Positions 1 through 8,678 of a DNA stretch of 40,440 nt are shown here, one piece after another. The number at the start of each line of letters is the position of its first letter. Position 1 is the stretch's first letter. The notes beneath the pieces are model-generated. The model searched no databases, was not told the DNA's origin, and worked only from the letters and a program-made list of their open reading frames with translations. Location: the NCBI GenBank assembly GCA_002256005.1, contig NKIQ01000004.1, forward strand, positions 1-40,440, in the 5' to 3' direction. The translations under genes and the position numbers were made by a program. The stretch is from Alphaproteobacteria bacterium PA4 (lineage in GTDB: Bacteria > Pseudomonadota > Alphaproteobacteria > Sphingomonadales > Sphingomonadaceae).

Positions 1-30
1 CCAGCCCATGCCGACCCCTGTAATTTATGA

Positions 31-62
31 GTCCGGACCCTAAGGCCCCAGCCGCCGGAGGC
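31..62 (-). repeat. REP-like hairpin repeat, degenerate single copy
   Basis: Read on the minus strand this begins GCCTCCGGCGGCTGGGGCC and then TTA and a diverged right arm. It belongs to the repeat family found at 16.9, 20.3, 23.1, 29.6 and 37.2 kb. The right arm of the hairpin is imperfect here. A partner copy, if there is one, would lie outside the window to the left. Confidence 0.6.
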
Positions 63-94
63 ACTTTTTTCTGCCCATGACCCGGCAAAAGGCG

Positions 95-128
95 CAAAAA
101 AGGCCTGCGCCACGCTGTGCCGCAGGCC
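95..128 (-). terminator. Rho-independent terminator of the amidohydrolase gene
   Basis: On the minus strand GGCCTGCG-type arms (121-128 with 102-109) form an 8-bp GC-rich stem around an 11-nt loop and are followed by a run of six T (positions 101-96). It sits about 18 bp past the stop codon of the minus-strand amidohydrolase, as expected for the end of the receptor-amidohydrolase transcript. Confidence 0.8.
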
Positions 129-145
129 CTTTCATGCGCCGGGCG

Positions 146-1750
146 TTACTTCGTCGGCGGTGTCACCGGCGTGTTGGCGACCTTTTCATAATCGATGCCG
201 AGCTGTTCGAGGTATGAGCCGTATTTCGACGGATCAAAATAGAACTTCTCCATCTGCGGGCGCAGGCGGTTCATCACATCGGTGTTCAGCCAGATCGCCG
301 GCTTGTCGTCGGGGCCAAGGACCGGGTCATAGGTGTCGGTCTTCAGCTGGACATCCTTGAAATAGGTCTTGGCGTCGGCGAGCAGCTTCGGCGTCGTCAT
401 CAGGTCGAGCACGGTCATGGCGACGGCCTTGGCGCCGACGACGACACCCTTATGGGCGATCGGCGTTGCCATGGCGATGGCGGACTGGACATTGTGGCCG
501 ATGGCGTTGGGGATGTTCGACGGATAGCGGATGGTGATGGTCGGCACCGTCCACATGATGTCGCCGATGTCATCGGAGCCGCCGCCGGTGGAGGCGCCGC
601 GTTCACCGGGCGTCGACAGCGGCTTCAGCGATGTCGTCAGCGGCTCGAGCTTCTGGCCGTTGGCGGTCTGCATCGCCTTGGCAAAGGCCTGGTCGGTCGC
701 CGTCCACTTCGGCAGGCCGGCGAGCTTGAAATTCTCATAGGCGGCTTCGGCCATCGGCTTGTTGCCGAAATTGGGTGCGGCATAGCCCAGCACCTTGTGG
801 CTGACCGTGGTGCCGGTCGCCATGGCGGCGGCCTGCGAGATGGTATTGCCGAGTTCGTAGAGCTCGCGGATCGACTTGAAGGTGTTTTCGCGGAAATAAT
901 ACCAGACCGAGGCGGTGCCCGGCACGATATTGGGCTGGCCGCCGCCATTGGTGATCACATAGTGCGAACGCTGGGTGATCGGCAGATGCTCGCGGCGGAA
1001 GTTCCAGGCGGTGTCCATGATCTCGACACCGTCGAGCGCGCTGCGCCCGTCCCAGGGCTGGCCGGCGGCGTGCGCGGTCTTGCCCTTGAAGGTGTATTCG
1101 ACGCTGACCATGCCGTTGTTGCCGGCCGGGCCCCAGGAGGTGCCGAGATCGCGACCGACATGGACGAAGATATTGGCATCGACATCCTTGAACATGCCGG
1201 CGCGGACATAATAGGCCTTGGTGGCCAGCAGCTCCTCGGCCACGCCGGGCCACAGCATCAGCCGGCCCTTGATGCCGTTCTTGGTCATCGTGTCCTTCAG
1301 CGCCAGCGCGGCGACGACCATCAGCGGCATGCCGCTGTTATGGCCTTCGCCATGGCCGGGGGCGCCCTCGACCATCGGCTTGATCTGCGGCGAGCCCGGA
1401 TATTGCGACAGGCCGAGCAGGCCGTCGATATCGCTGCCCAGCGCGATCACCGGCCCGCCCTCGCCCCAGGTCGCCGTGAAGGCGGTAGGGATGCCGGCGA
1501 CGCCGCGGGTGACCTTGAAGCCGTTCTTTTCAAGGATGTCGCAGAGATATTCGCTGGTCTTGACCTCCTGAAAGCCGGGTTCGGCATAGCTGAAGACCTG
1601 ATCGACCATGGTGGCCGCCAGCTTGGCGCGGGCATCGATGCCGGCGGCGACTTCGGCCTTCAGCTTGGGCGAGGCGGCGGCCAGCACCGGCGCCGGTAGC
1701 GCGACCCCGGCCAGCAGCGCCAGTGTCAGCAATGTGTGTTTCGTCTTCAT
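146..1750 (-). CDS. Periplasmic M20-family amidohydrolase (AbgB-like)
   Basis: The protein is 534 aa. The start at 1750 was chosen because it opens a clean signal peptide (MKTKHT..., hydrophobic to about residue 24, cleavage near ALAA), and a GGGGGGAA purine run lies upstream; the open frame itself continues further upstream. Family features are SDIDGLLG near residue 107, the metal-site motif GHGEGHNSG at 132-140, and a dimerisation-domain motif KTAHAAGQPWDG. The overall pattern matches the aminobenzoyl-glutamate hydrolase subunit B group, whose members cleave amide bonds of N-acyl or dipeptide-like substrates with two metal ions. The Cys usual in GHxCGH is Glu135 here. The gene starts 16 bp after the TonB receptor stop, so the two are probably one operon: import followed by periplasmic hydrolysis. 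The substrate cannot be told from sequence. Confidence 0.88.
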   Translation of the reverse strand: MKTKHTLLTLALLAGVALPAPVLAAASPKLKAEVAAGIDARAKLAATMVDQVFSYAEPGFQEVKTSEYLCDILEKNGFKVTRGVAGIPTAFTATWGEGGPVIALGSDIDGLLGLSQYPGSPQIKPMVEGAPGHGEGHNSGMPLMVVAALALKDTMTKNGIKGRLMLWPGVAEELLATKAYYVRAGMFKDVDANIFVHVGRDLGTSWGPAGNNGMVSVEYTFKGKTAHAAGQPWDGRSALDGVEIMDTAWNFRREHLPITQRSHYVITNGGGQPNIVPGTASVWYYFRENTFKSIRELYELGNTISQAAAMATGTTVSHKVLGYAAPNFGNKPMAEAAYENFKLAGLPKWTATDQAFAKAMQTANGQKLEPLTTSLKPLSTPGERGASTGGGSDDIGDIMWTVPTITIRYPSNIPNAIGHNVQSAIAMATPIAHKGVVVGAKAVAMTVLDLMTTPKLLADAKTYFKDVQLKTDTYDPVLGPDDKPAIWLNTDVMNRLRPQMEKFYFDPSKYGSYLEQLGIDYEKVANTPVTPPTK

Positions 1751-1766
1751 CGGTGTTCCCCCCGGA

Positions 1767-4676
1767 TCAGTAGGCAAAGCGGACGCCGAGACGGAAGACC
1801 CGGCCCAGCACGTCATAAAGGCTGCGATTGGTTTGCGGATAGGCCGGCGTGTTGTTGCCGGTCGGGCCGTTGCCGACAAGCACCGGATCGCTGTTGAGCA
1901 GGTTGCGGACATAGAGGAACACCTCCGCCTTCGACGATTTCACCGTGAAGCGGTGGGTGATCGAGGCATCGAGATACCATTGCCCGGCGATGCTGTTGTC
2001 GTTGATGGTGCGGGCCTGCACGGTCGACAGCGGGCAACCGCTGACGCATTCGATGAAGTTGTTGTCATAGACCCCGCCCGAGAAGCCGCGGCCGGTGAGG
2101 TTGAAGCCCCAGCGCTCGACATCGTAATTGGCGGTCAGGCGATAGTTCCACGACGGCGTCGCATCGCCGCCGCCGGCATTCTGGCCGGCGAGGTCGCGGG
2201 CAACATCGATGCCATTGTCGACAAGGTTGGTGATGTAGTGCGAGGCGAGCGCGCGCAGCGTCAGGTTGCCAGCGCCGACGCCGGTGCGATAGCTGGCCTC
2301 GATATCGATGCCCTTGGTGCGCTGGCGGGCAAAGTTGAACGGTACCAGCTTGATGCCGGTGATCGGGCTCGTCGTGCCGGGCGTGCCGTTGAAGGTGATG
2401 TACTGGCACATGTCCTGGCGGTTCTGGGCGAGGCACAGGTCGGTGATGGTCTGGGCGGTGATCGTGCCGATGGCGCCCGACAGGTTGATGTCGAAATAAT
2501 CGACCGACATGGCAAAGCCCGGCAGGAAGGACGGCGTCAGCACGCCGCCGATGCCCCAGGTGAGCGCCACTTCCGGCTTCAGCGCCAGATTGCCGGTGGT
2601 CTGTTCCAGGAACTGGTCGGTGCGCTGACCGCCGCCGGCCAGCGGCACGTTGACGGTGTTGGTGCGGGCGGTGCCGGGCGCGAACAGTTCGGCCAGATTG
2701 GGGGCGCGAATGTCGCGCGAACGGGTGACGCGCAGCTTGAAATCGTCGATCACCTGCCAGGTGGCGCCGATCTTCCAGGTGGTGACGCTGCCCGAGGTCG
2801 AATAGTCGGTGACGCGGATGGCACCGTTCAGATCAAGGCCGGTGTAGAGCGGCACCACGGTTTCGGCGAAGGCTTCCTTGACGGTATAGGCGCCGGCGGT
2901 GACCAGATAATTGCCGTAGAGCCAGCCGGTGTTGAACTGCGGATCGACAAAGCCGTCGACACGCTCGCGGCGATATTCGGCGCCAAAGGCCAGCGACACC
3001 GGGCCGGCCCAGGTGTTGAACAGCTCGTTGGTCGACAGGCTGGCGGCCGCCACATCCTGGCGAAGGCTCTGCAGGCGCTGCGGCTGGGCGCCGCCGTTGA
3101 AGATATAGTTGAGCGCGGTCTGGGTGACGCCACCGACGCCGATGCGGTTCAGCGGCACGCAGCCATTGGTCGGCGCGGTCAGCGACGAGCGGCAGACGAT
3201 GGTGCCGGCCGGAACGCCCAGCGCATTGCCGGCGGGGGCGCGCACCGCATCCTGGGCCAGCGTCACCCGGCTGTTCAGCCAGGTGTTGGTCAGCATCTCG
3301 TTGGTCTTGGCGATGCCGACCTGGTAATAGGCGTCCCATTTCCAGTCCATCTTGCCGATGCTGAAATCGCCTTCGCCACCGATGACGGTGCGATAGACCT
3401 CGCGGGTGTTGTCGGACCCGGCGGCCGGGATGCCGGCGTTGCTGGTGCCGATGCTGATCGAGGTCAGGTTGAGGCTGGTCATCTGCGCGACCAGCGCCGT
3501 CGGCAGAAAGGCATTGTCGCGCTGGATGGTGATGCCGGTCGATGGCGTCTGCTGATAGAAGCTCTGGCCCGAATAGCCGCTGTAGCTGAACTGGCCGAAG
3601 ATCTTCAGCGCCGGGGCGATCTCGAAGCTGATGCGGCCAAAGGCATTGCCGCGCTTTTCATTCGGCGCGAGCGAGTTGCTGCTCAGATGGCCTTCGCGGC
3701 TGATCTGATAGTCGCCGCCCTGCATCCACTGCCCCTTGTTGGGGCCATAGTTGAACTGGTTGACCGAGGCCTGGCCGTTGGTGCCGATCGCGCCGAAATA
3801 GGTGCCGCGCAGCGGACCCGTGTTGACGATGCCGCCAGGCGTGAATTGATAGGTGCCGATGCCGGCCGCGACCAGCCGTTCCGGTGCGCCATTGCCGGGC
3901 ACATAGGCCGGGTTGTCGATCTGGAAGAAGCCGGCGTTGTTCCAGTCGCGATCGATGGTGTCGATACCGGTCTGCTGGAAATAGTCGCCCGACAGCAGGA
4001 TATGGCCGCGGCCTTCGGCAAAGGGTGCGCCGGCGGTCAGGCGGATGGTGTGGTTGGGGGCGTCGCCATAGGTGGTGACGCCATATTCATACTCGGCCTT
4101 GAAGCCCTTGTATTCCTTGTCGAGGATGAAGTTGACGACCCCCGAGACGGCGTCGGAGCCATAGGCGGATGACGCGCCGCCGGTCACCACTTCGACGCTC
4201 TTGATCAGGCCCTGCGGCACGGTCTGGGTGTCGACGATGCCGACGGTGGTGGAGGCAACCGAGCGCTGGCCGTCGATCAGCACCAGCGTGCGCTGCGAAC
4301 CCAGCGCGCGCAGGTTGACCGACGCGATGCCGGCCTGGCCGTTCGACAGCGAGCCGGAGTTGGTCGACGAGGTCTGGCTGCCGCGCACCGATGGCAGCGT
4401 GTTGACGAAATCGCCGATATTGGCCTGGGGTTCGGACTTCAGCTCGGCCTGGCCGACGACCGACACCGGCGTCGGCGCGTCATAGCCGCTGCGGGCGATG
4501 CGCGAGCCGGTGATGACGATGGCTTCGGCTTCAGGCTCGGCGGCGGCTTCGGCGGTCTTTGCTGTCTGGGCAAGGGCCGGTGCGGCGAGCAGCAGCGCCG
4601 AGAGCAGTGCCGACTGGGCGGAGCCGAGCAGGGCGCGTTGGCGCAGCGTGGCGGTGTGGGTGAAAGCGCGAGTCAT
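1767..4676 (-). CDS. TonB-dependent outer-membrane receptor
   Basis: The protein is 969 aa. It has an N-terminal export signal (hydrophobic stretch about residues 17-36 ending ALAQ), then EAIVITGSRI near residue 52, a plug domain to about residue 185 (motifs LRALGSQRTLVLIDGQR and VVTGGASSAYGSDAVSGVV), and a beta-barrel ending in an aromatic residue (RLGVRFAY), as outer-membrane barrels do. No FecA-type signalling extension is present. The start ATG at 4676 follows a GGGGGA ribosome-binding site. It is the first gene of a likely two-gene operon with the periplasmic amidohydrolase, which suggests uptake of an amide- or peptide-like nutrient. The ligand is unknown. The leader upstream is unusually rich in hairpins. 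Confidence 0.93.
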   Translation of the reverse strand: MTRAFTHTATLRQRALLGSAQSALLSALLLAAPALAQTAKTAEAAAEPEAEAIVITGSRIARSGYDAPTPVSVVGQAELKSEPQANIGDFVNTLPSVRGSQTSSTNSGSLSNGQAGIASVNLRALGSQRTLVLIDGQRSVASTTVGIVDTQTVPQGLIKSVEVVTGGASSAYGSDAVSGVVNFILDKEYKGFKAEYEYGVTTYGDAPNHTIRLTAGAPFAEGRGHILLSGDYFQQTGIDTIDRDWNNAGFFQIDNPAYVPGNGAPERLVAAGIGTYQFTPGGIVNTGPLRGTYFGAIGTNGQASVNQFNYGPNKGQWMQGGDYQISREGHLSSNSLAPNEKRGNAFGRISFEIAPALKIFGQFSYSGYSGQSFYQQTPSTGITIQRDNAFLPTALVAQMTSLNLTSISIGTSNAGIPAAGSDNTREVYRTVIGGEGDFSIGKMDWKWDAYYQVGIAKTNEMLTNTWLNSRVTLAQDAVRAPAGNALGVPAGTIVCRSSLTAPTNGCVPLNRIGVGGVTQTALNYIFNGGAQPQRLQSLRQDVAAASLSTNELFNTWAGPVSLAFGAEYRRERVDGFVDPQFNTGWLYGNYLVTAGAYTVKEAFAETVVPLYTGLDLNGAIRVTDYSTSGSVTTWKIGATWQVIDDFKLRVTRSRDIRAPNLAELFAPGTARTNTVNVPLAGGGQRTDQFLEQTTGNLALKPEVALTWGIGGVLTPSFLPGFAMSVDYFDINLSGAIGTITAQTITDLCLAQNRQDMCQYITFNGTPGTTSPITGIKLVPFNFARQRTKGIDIEASYRTGVGAGNLTLRALASHYITNLVDNGIDVARDLAGQNAGGGDATPSWNYRLTANYDVERWGFNLTGRGFSGGVYDNNFIECVSGCPLSTVQARTINDNSIAGQWYLDASITHRFTVKSSKAEVFLYVRNLLNSDPVLVGNGPTGNNTPAYPQTNRSLYDVLGRVFRLGVRFAY

Positions 4677-4714
4677 GAGTCCCCCGGGGTTTGGTCAAAG
4701 CGTGGCAAACACTC

Positions 4715-4785
4715 TTGCTTCCCCAAGCAAACCCCGCCGGTTTCGGCGGTCGCGGCCCTGCCGACGGATTTTCCGTTCGGGCAGG
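4715..4785 (-). promoter_or_regulatory. Structured 5' leader of the TonB receptor gene
   Basis: Between the divergent starts at 4676 and 4978 there is a 301-bp gap. Its half nearest the receptor holds three consecutive hairpins: 4757-4785 (CCTGCC/GGCAGG closing an inner ACGGA/TCCGT stem), 4734-4749 (CCGCCG-GTTT-CGGCGG, perfect) and 4715-4730 (TTGCTT-CCCC-AAGCAA, perfect). No T-run follows the last hairpin. I do not recognise a known riboswitch class. The remaining gap towards 4978 holds an AT-richer stretch around 4845-4910, with no clear promoter motif. Confidence 0.4.
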
Positions 4786-4977
4786 CCCTGTACGCATACA
4801 AGCGCTACAATCGGATCGATGCCTTTCCTTGCACCTTTCCACCCCGACATAAAACCGCAATGTTATATCCTTGGCAAGCCCCTTTGCCGCAGCGCAACAA
4901 AATTGCTGACAGCGCCGCCGAAATCGACGGCGGCGTCGCAGGGGTGACAGACGGCGGCTGCCCGCTACAGTGGCGCC

Positions 4978-6285
4978 ATGACCGCCACTTCAGCCCCCGG
5001 CTTTACCGATCGCCTGCCCGCCGCCATCCGCCCCTATCTCGAAAAAGGGCCGGTCGCGGCGCTGCTGCTCGGCATGGCGTCGGGCTATCCGATCACCATG
5101 ATCGCCGCGACGCTGTCGTCGCGACTGGCCGACAGCGGCATCGACAAGAAGACCGTCACCGCCTTTGCGCTCGCCATGCTGATGTACAATCTGAAGCTGT
5201 TCTGGGCGCCGGTGATCGATCGCTGGCGGCTGCCGGGGCTGGCGCGCCTGCTCGGCCATCGCCGCGCCTGGCTGCTGGTCACCGGCATCGCCGTCGTCAT
5301 CAGCGTCAGCGCGCTGGGCCTTGCCGACCCGGCCAGCGACCTGCGCGGCGTCGTCATCGCGGCGCTGGCGGTGGGCTTTGCCGGGGCCAGCTTCGATATC
5401 GTGCTCGACGCCTATCGCATCGAGAATCTCAAGCCCGAACAATTGGGCGCCGGTTCCGGCATGACGCAATATGGCTGGCGCATCGGCAACGCGCTGGCGG
5501 CGGCGACGGCGCTCGTGGTGGCCGATCGCAGCGGCTGGACCATCGCCTATCTGGCGACGACGCTGTTCGTGGCGCCGGCGGTGATCGCCGCGGTCTGGCT
5601 CGGCGAGCCGCAGCACCCGCCGACGCCGAAGGTTGCCGGCCGCTCGGGCGCACTTGACGCCGTGCTGGCGCCCCTGGGCGATTTTTTCGGCCGGGCGGGC
5701 GCCTGGCTGACGCTGACCTTCATCCTTGTCCACAAGATCGGCGATACCGTCGCCAATCTGTCGTTCCGGCTGCTGTTCAAGGATCTGGGCTTTACGAAGG
5801 ACGAGATCGCCGGCTTCGATGTCGGCGTCGGCTTTGCGGCGCTGCTGATTGGCATCTTCGTCGGCGGGTTGCTCTATCGCGCGCTCGGCATGAACCGGTC
5901 GGTGCTGCTCAGCCTCATCCTGATGGCGGTATCCAACCTCGGGTTTGCCGGGCTGGCGCTGGCCGGGCACAGCAATGCCGGCATGGCGCTGGCCATCGGG
6001 TTCGAGAATTTCAGCAGCGGTTTCGGCGGGGTCGCCGTCGGTGCCTATTTCGCGGCGCTGTGCGACCAGCGCTTCACCGCCACCCAGTTCGCGCTGATCT
6101 CGGCCGCCGCGTCCGTCGTCGGCCGGCTGTTCAGCGCCGGCAGCGCCGGGGCGCTGATCGAGGCGATGGGTTTCGTCAACTTCTATGCGCTGACCACCGT
6201 GCTGGCGCTGCCCGGCGTGGCGCTGTTCGCCTATATGCTGCGCCGCGGGCTGGTCGACGACGCGCTGCCGCCGTCGCGGAACTGA
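4978..6285 (+). CDS. ampG: AmpG-like MFS permease
   Basis: The 435-aa, strongly hydrophobic protein has about twelve membrane segments. Characteristic stretches match the AmpG group of the major facilitator superfamily: YNLKLFWAPVIDR near residue 73, HRRAWLLVTG near 98, and SFDIVLDAYRIENL near 139. AmpG imports anhydro-muropeptides released from the cell wall for recycling, and through this can signal beta-lactamase induction. The start ATG is preceded by only a weak ribosome-binding site. No ampR, ampD or beta-lactamase gene is visible nearby, so the role here is inferred from family only; some sphingomonad AmpG-like permeases may carry other solutes. Confidence 0.82.
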   Translation: MTATSAPGFTDRLPAAIRPYLEKGPVAALLLGMASGYPITMIAATLSSRLADSGIDKKTVTAFALAMLMYNLKLFWAPVIDRWRLPGLARLLGHRRAWLLVTGIAVVISVSALGLADPASDLRGVVIAALAVGFAGASFDIVLDAYRIENLKPEQLGAGSGMTQYGWRIGNALAAATALVVADRSGWTIAYLATTLFVAPAVIAAVWLGEPQHPPTPKVAGRSGALDAVLAPLGDFFGRAGAWLTLTFILVHKIGDTVANLSFRLLFKDLGFTKDEIAGFDVGVGFAALLIGIFVGGLLYRALGMNRSVLLSLILMAVSNLGFAGLALAGHSNAGMALAIGFENFSSGFGGVAVGAYFAALCDQRFTATQFALISAAASVVGRLFSAGSAGALIEAMGFVNFYALTTVLALPGVALFAYMLRRGLVDDALPPSRN

Positions 6286-6366
6286 AACACCGCCGCACCG
6301 TCATTGTAACATTCCGCCGCTATGGCCAACCGCACCGCGCCCGCACCGCGCATCCGGAGCCGAAAC

Positions 6367-7212
6367 ATGGGTCTTGCTGTCAGCCGTCCGACCGCCGTTG
6401 CCCCGCAGCTGCTCGCCAACGCCCCGTTCATTCACCGGGTCGGCCAGCTCGATGTGCGGCTGGCTGTTTCGGACCAGGAAATCGCGGCCGCCCAGGCGCT
6501 GCGCTACCAGATCTTCTATGACGAAATGGGCGCCACCCCGACGCCGGCGATGGCCCGCGCGCGCCGCGACATCGATGATTATGACGCCATCTGCGACCAT
6601 CTGCTCGTCGTCGATCATGGCCTTGATGGCCGGCCGCATGTCGTCGGCACCTATCGCCTGCTGCGCCAGGATGTGGCGCTGGCGCACCGCGGCTTCTATT
6701 CCGCCGGCGAATATGATCTCGGCCCGCTGATCGCCCAATCGGCCTTTGGCGGGCAGTTGCTGGAGCTGGGCCGCAGCTGCGTCGCCCCGGCCTGGCGCAA
6801 CAACGCCACCATCACGCTGCTGTGGCGCGGCATCGCCTCCTATCTGCAGGCGCACAATATCGGCCATATGTTCGGCTGCGCCTCGCTGCACGGCGCCGAT
6901 CCCGGCCTGCACCTGGCGGAACTGTCCTACCTCTACCACCACCACCTCGCGCCGCCGGAATTGCGGGCGCGGGCGCATGACAGCAACCATGTGCCGATGA
7001 ACGGTCTGCCGGCCGCGGCCATCGACAGCCGTGCCGCCGCCCGTGCGCTGCCGCCGCTGATCAAGGGCTATCTGCGCGTCGGCGCCATGGTCGGTGATGG
7101 CGGCTTTGTCGACCACCAGTTCAACACCGTCGACGTCTTCGTCATCATGCCGGTCGATCGCATCACCAGCCGCTATGCTTCGCGATTTGTCGGGGCGAAC
7201 GACGCGCTGTAA
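6367..7212 (+). CDS. olsB: Ornithine lipid N-acyltransferase (OlsB-like, GNAT fold)
   Basis: The 281-aa protein belongs to the GNAT acyltransferases that transfer a 3-hydroxyacyl group from acyl carrier protein to ornithine, giving lyso-ornithine lipid. Supporting stretches are VAQ-type core motifs ALRYQIFYDEMG, GTYRLLR, LELGRSCVAPAWRNN, and a C-terminal PLIKGYLRVGAMVGDG followed by FNTVDVFV. I placed the start at 6367 because GGAG lies 8 nt upstream; an ATG at 6322 would add 15 residues but has no ribosome-binding site. The partner olsA, which adds the second acyl chain, is not in the window. Confidence 0.85.
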   Translation: MGLAVSRPTAVAPQLLANAPFIHRVGQLDVRLAVSDQEIAAAQALRYQIFYDEMGATPTPAMARARRDIDDYDAICDHLLVVDHGLDGRPHVVGTYRLLRQDVALAHRGFYSAGEYDLGPLIAQSAFGGQLLELGRSCVAPAWRNNATITLLWRGIASYLQAHNIGHMFGCASLHGADPGLHLAELSYLYHHHLAPPELRARAHDSNHVPMNGLPAAAIDSRAAARALPPLIKGYLRVGAMVGDGGFVDHQFNTVDVFVIMPVDRITSRYASRFVGANDAL

Positions 7213-7263
7213 AGTGGCCGCCACAGGCCGGGGGCGTTCCCTGGCCGAAGGTGGAGAGCCGGC

Positions 7264-7908
7264 ATGCAGCCGATGCGAATCGATTTCGTCAGCGATGTGG
7301 TCTGCCCCTGGTGCGTCATCGGGCTGAAGTCGCTGGAACGGGCGCTGGCCAAGGCCGCCGATGTGGTGACCGCCGACATCCACTTCCAGCCGTTCGAGCT
7401 CAACCCCGACATGCCGCGCGAAGGCCAGAATGTCGCCGCGCATATCGCCGCCAAATATGGCGCCGATCCGGAACGTTCGAAGGGCACCCGCGACCTCATC
7501 CGCAACAGCGCGGCGGACCTTGGCTTTGCCATGAATACCAACGCCGACAGCCGCATCTGGAACACCTTCGACTGCCACCGCCTGCTGCACTGGGCCGGCG
7601 GTGAGGGCCGGCAGGCGGAACTGAAGCTGGCGCTGTTCACCGCGCATTTCAGCGAAGGCCGTGACATGGGCGACCCGGAGGTGTTGGTGGCCGCCGCCAT
7701 CGCTGCCGGGCTGGATGGCGAGGCGGCGCGCGCCATCCTCGCCAGCGATGCCTTCATCGCCGATGTGCGCCGCGACGAGCGCTTCTGGCGCGAACAGGGC
7801 ATCAACGCGGTGCCGGCCATCGTCATCAACGGCAAATATCTGATCAGTGGCGGCCAGCCGCCCGAAGCCTTTGAAAAGGCCATCCGATCGATCGCCGCCG
7901 AGGGCTGA
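7264..7908 (+). CDS. DsbA-family (FrnE-like) thiol oxidoreductase
   Basis: The 214-aa protein has a thioredoxin-fold redox motif C14-P-W-C17 right after the first beta strand, FQPFELNPDMP near residue 40, the helical insert typical of FrnE/2-hydroxychromene-2-carboxylate isomerase relatives, and a cis-proline region VPAIVING before the last strands. There is no signal peptide, so it is cytoplasmic, which is normal for FrnE-like members. GGAG at 7253-7256 lies 7 nt before the ATG. Its stop overlaps the radC start by one base (TGATG), so the two are translationally coupled. The natural substrate is unknown. Confidence 0.86.
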   Translation: MQPMRIDFVSDVVCPWCVIGLKSLERALAKAADVVTADIHFQPFELNPDMPREGQNVAAHIAAKYGADPERSKGTRDLIRNSAADLGFAMNTNADSRIWNTFDCHRLLHWAGGEGRQAELKLALFTAHFSEGRDMGDPEVLVAAAIAAGLDGEAARAILASDAFIADVRRDERFWREQGINAVPAIVINGKYLISGGQPPEAFEKAIRSIAAEG

Positions 7909-8588
7909 TGTCAGCCCCGGACGACAGCGCCGGCCATCGCGAGCGGCTGCGGGCGCGGCTGCTCGCCGGCGGCGGTGACGGCTTTCACGATTACGAACTG
8001 CTTGAATATCTGCTCGGCCTCGCCATTCCGCGCCGCGATACCAAGCCGCTGGCCAAGCGGCTGCTCGCCGAATTCGGCACCCTGCCGGTGCTGCTCGCCG
8101 CCGCGCCGGCCGAGCTGGCGCGGGTCGAGGGGTTGGGCGAGGGCACCGCGGCGGCGATCAAGTTCGTCGAGGCGGTGGCGCTGCGGTCGCTGCGCACGGC
8201 AGCGCTCGACCGGCCGGTGCTCAGCGGCTGGCAGGCGCTCACCGACTATCTCCACGCTGCCATGGCGCACCGCACCACCGAGGCCTTCCGCGTCATCTTC
8301 CTCAACAATCGCAACGTCATGATCCGCGACGAGGTGATGGGGGAGGGCACCATCAACAGCGCGCCCGTCTACCCGCGCGAGATCGTCAAGCGCGCGCTGG
8401 AGCTGGGCGCTGCCGGTCTTATCCTCGTCCACAACCATCCCAGCGGCGACCCGCAGCCGTCACGCGACGACATCATGATGACGAAAGCGGTGGTGGAGGC
8501 CGGGCGGCATCTGGGGCTTGCCGTCCATGACCATGTCATCATCGGCGTCGGCGGCCATGTCTCGATGCGGGCGCAGGGGCTGATCTGA
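7908..8588 (+). CDS. radC: RadC-family JAB/MPN-domain protein
   Basis: The 226-aa protein has an N-terminal helix-hairpin-helix-like segment (PAELARVEGLGEGTAAAIKF) and a C-terminal MPN metalloprotease-like domain with the signature HNHPSGDPQPSRDD near residues 174-187. The zinc-binding JAMM residues (two His, one Asp and an upstream Glu in the TEAFRVIFLN region) appear present. RadC was once linked to DNA repair, but its biochemical role remains unsettled. The start codon overlaps the stop of the FrnE-like gene by one base. Confidence 0.9.
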   Translation: MSAPDDSAGHRERLRARLLAGGGDGFHDYELLEYLLGLAIPRRDTKPLAKRLLAEFGTLPVLLAAAPAELARVEGLGEGTAAAIKFVEAVALRSLRTAALDRPVLSGWQALTDYLHAAMAHRTTEAFRVIFLNNRNVMIRDEVMGEGTINSAPVYPREIVKRALELGAAGLILVHNHPSGDPQPSRDDIMMTKAVVEAGRHLGLAVHDHVIIGVGGHVSMRAQGLI

Positions 8589-8678
8589 AAGGTCAATTTT
8601 TCGTTTTGAAATTCACGAAGTTCCGGCACAAGGCATGAAGCACTCCAAAACCCAAGCGGGGCGATGATTAGCACTATT

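Noticed and set aside
1608-4172. 854-codon plus-strand frame antisense to the TonB receptor
   Set aside because: The minus-strand receptor has signal peptide, plug and barrel features. The antisense product has no motif and a composition expected from GC-skewed codons.
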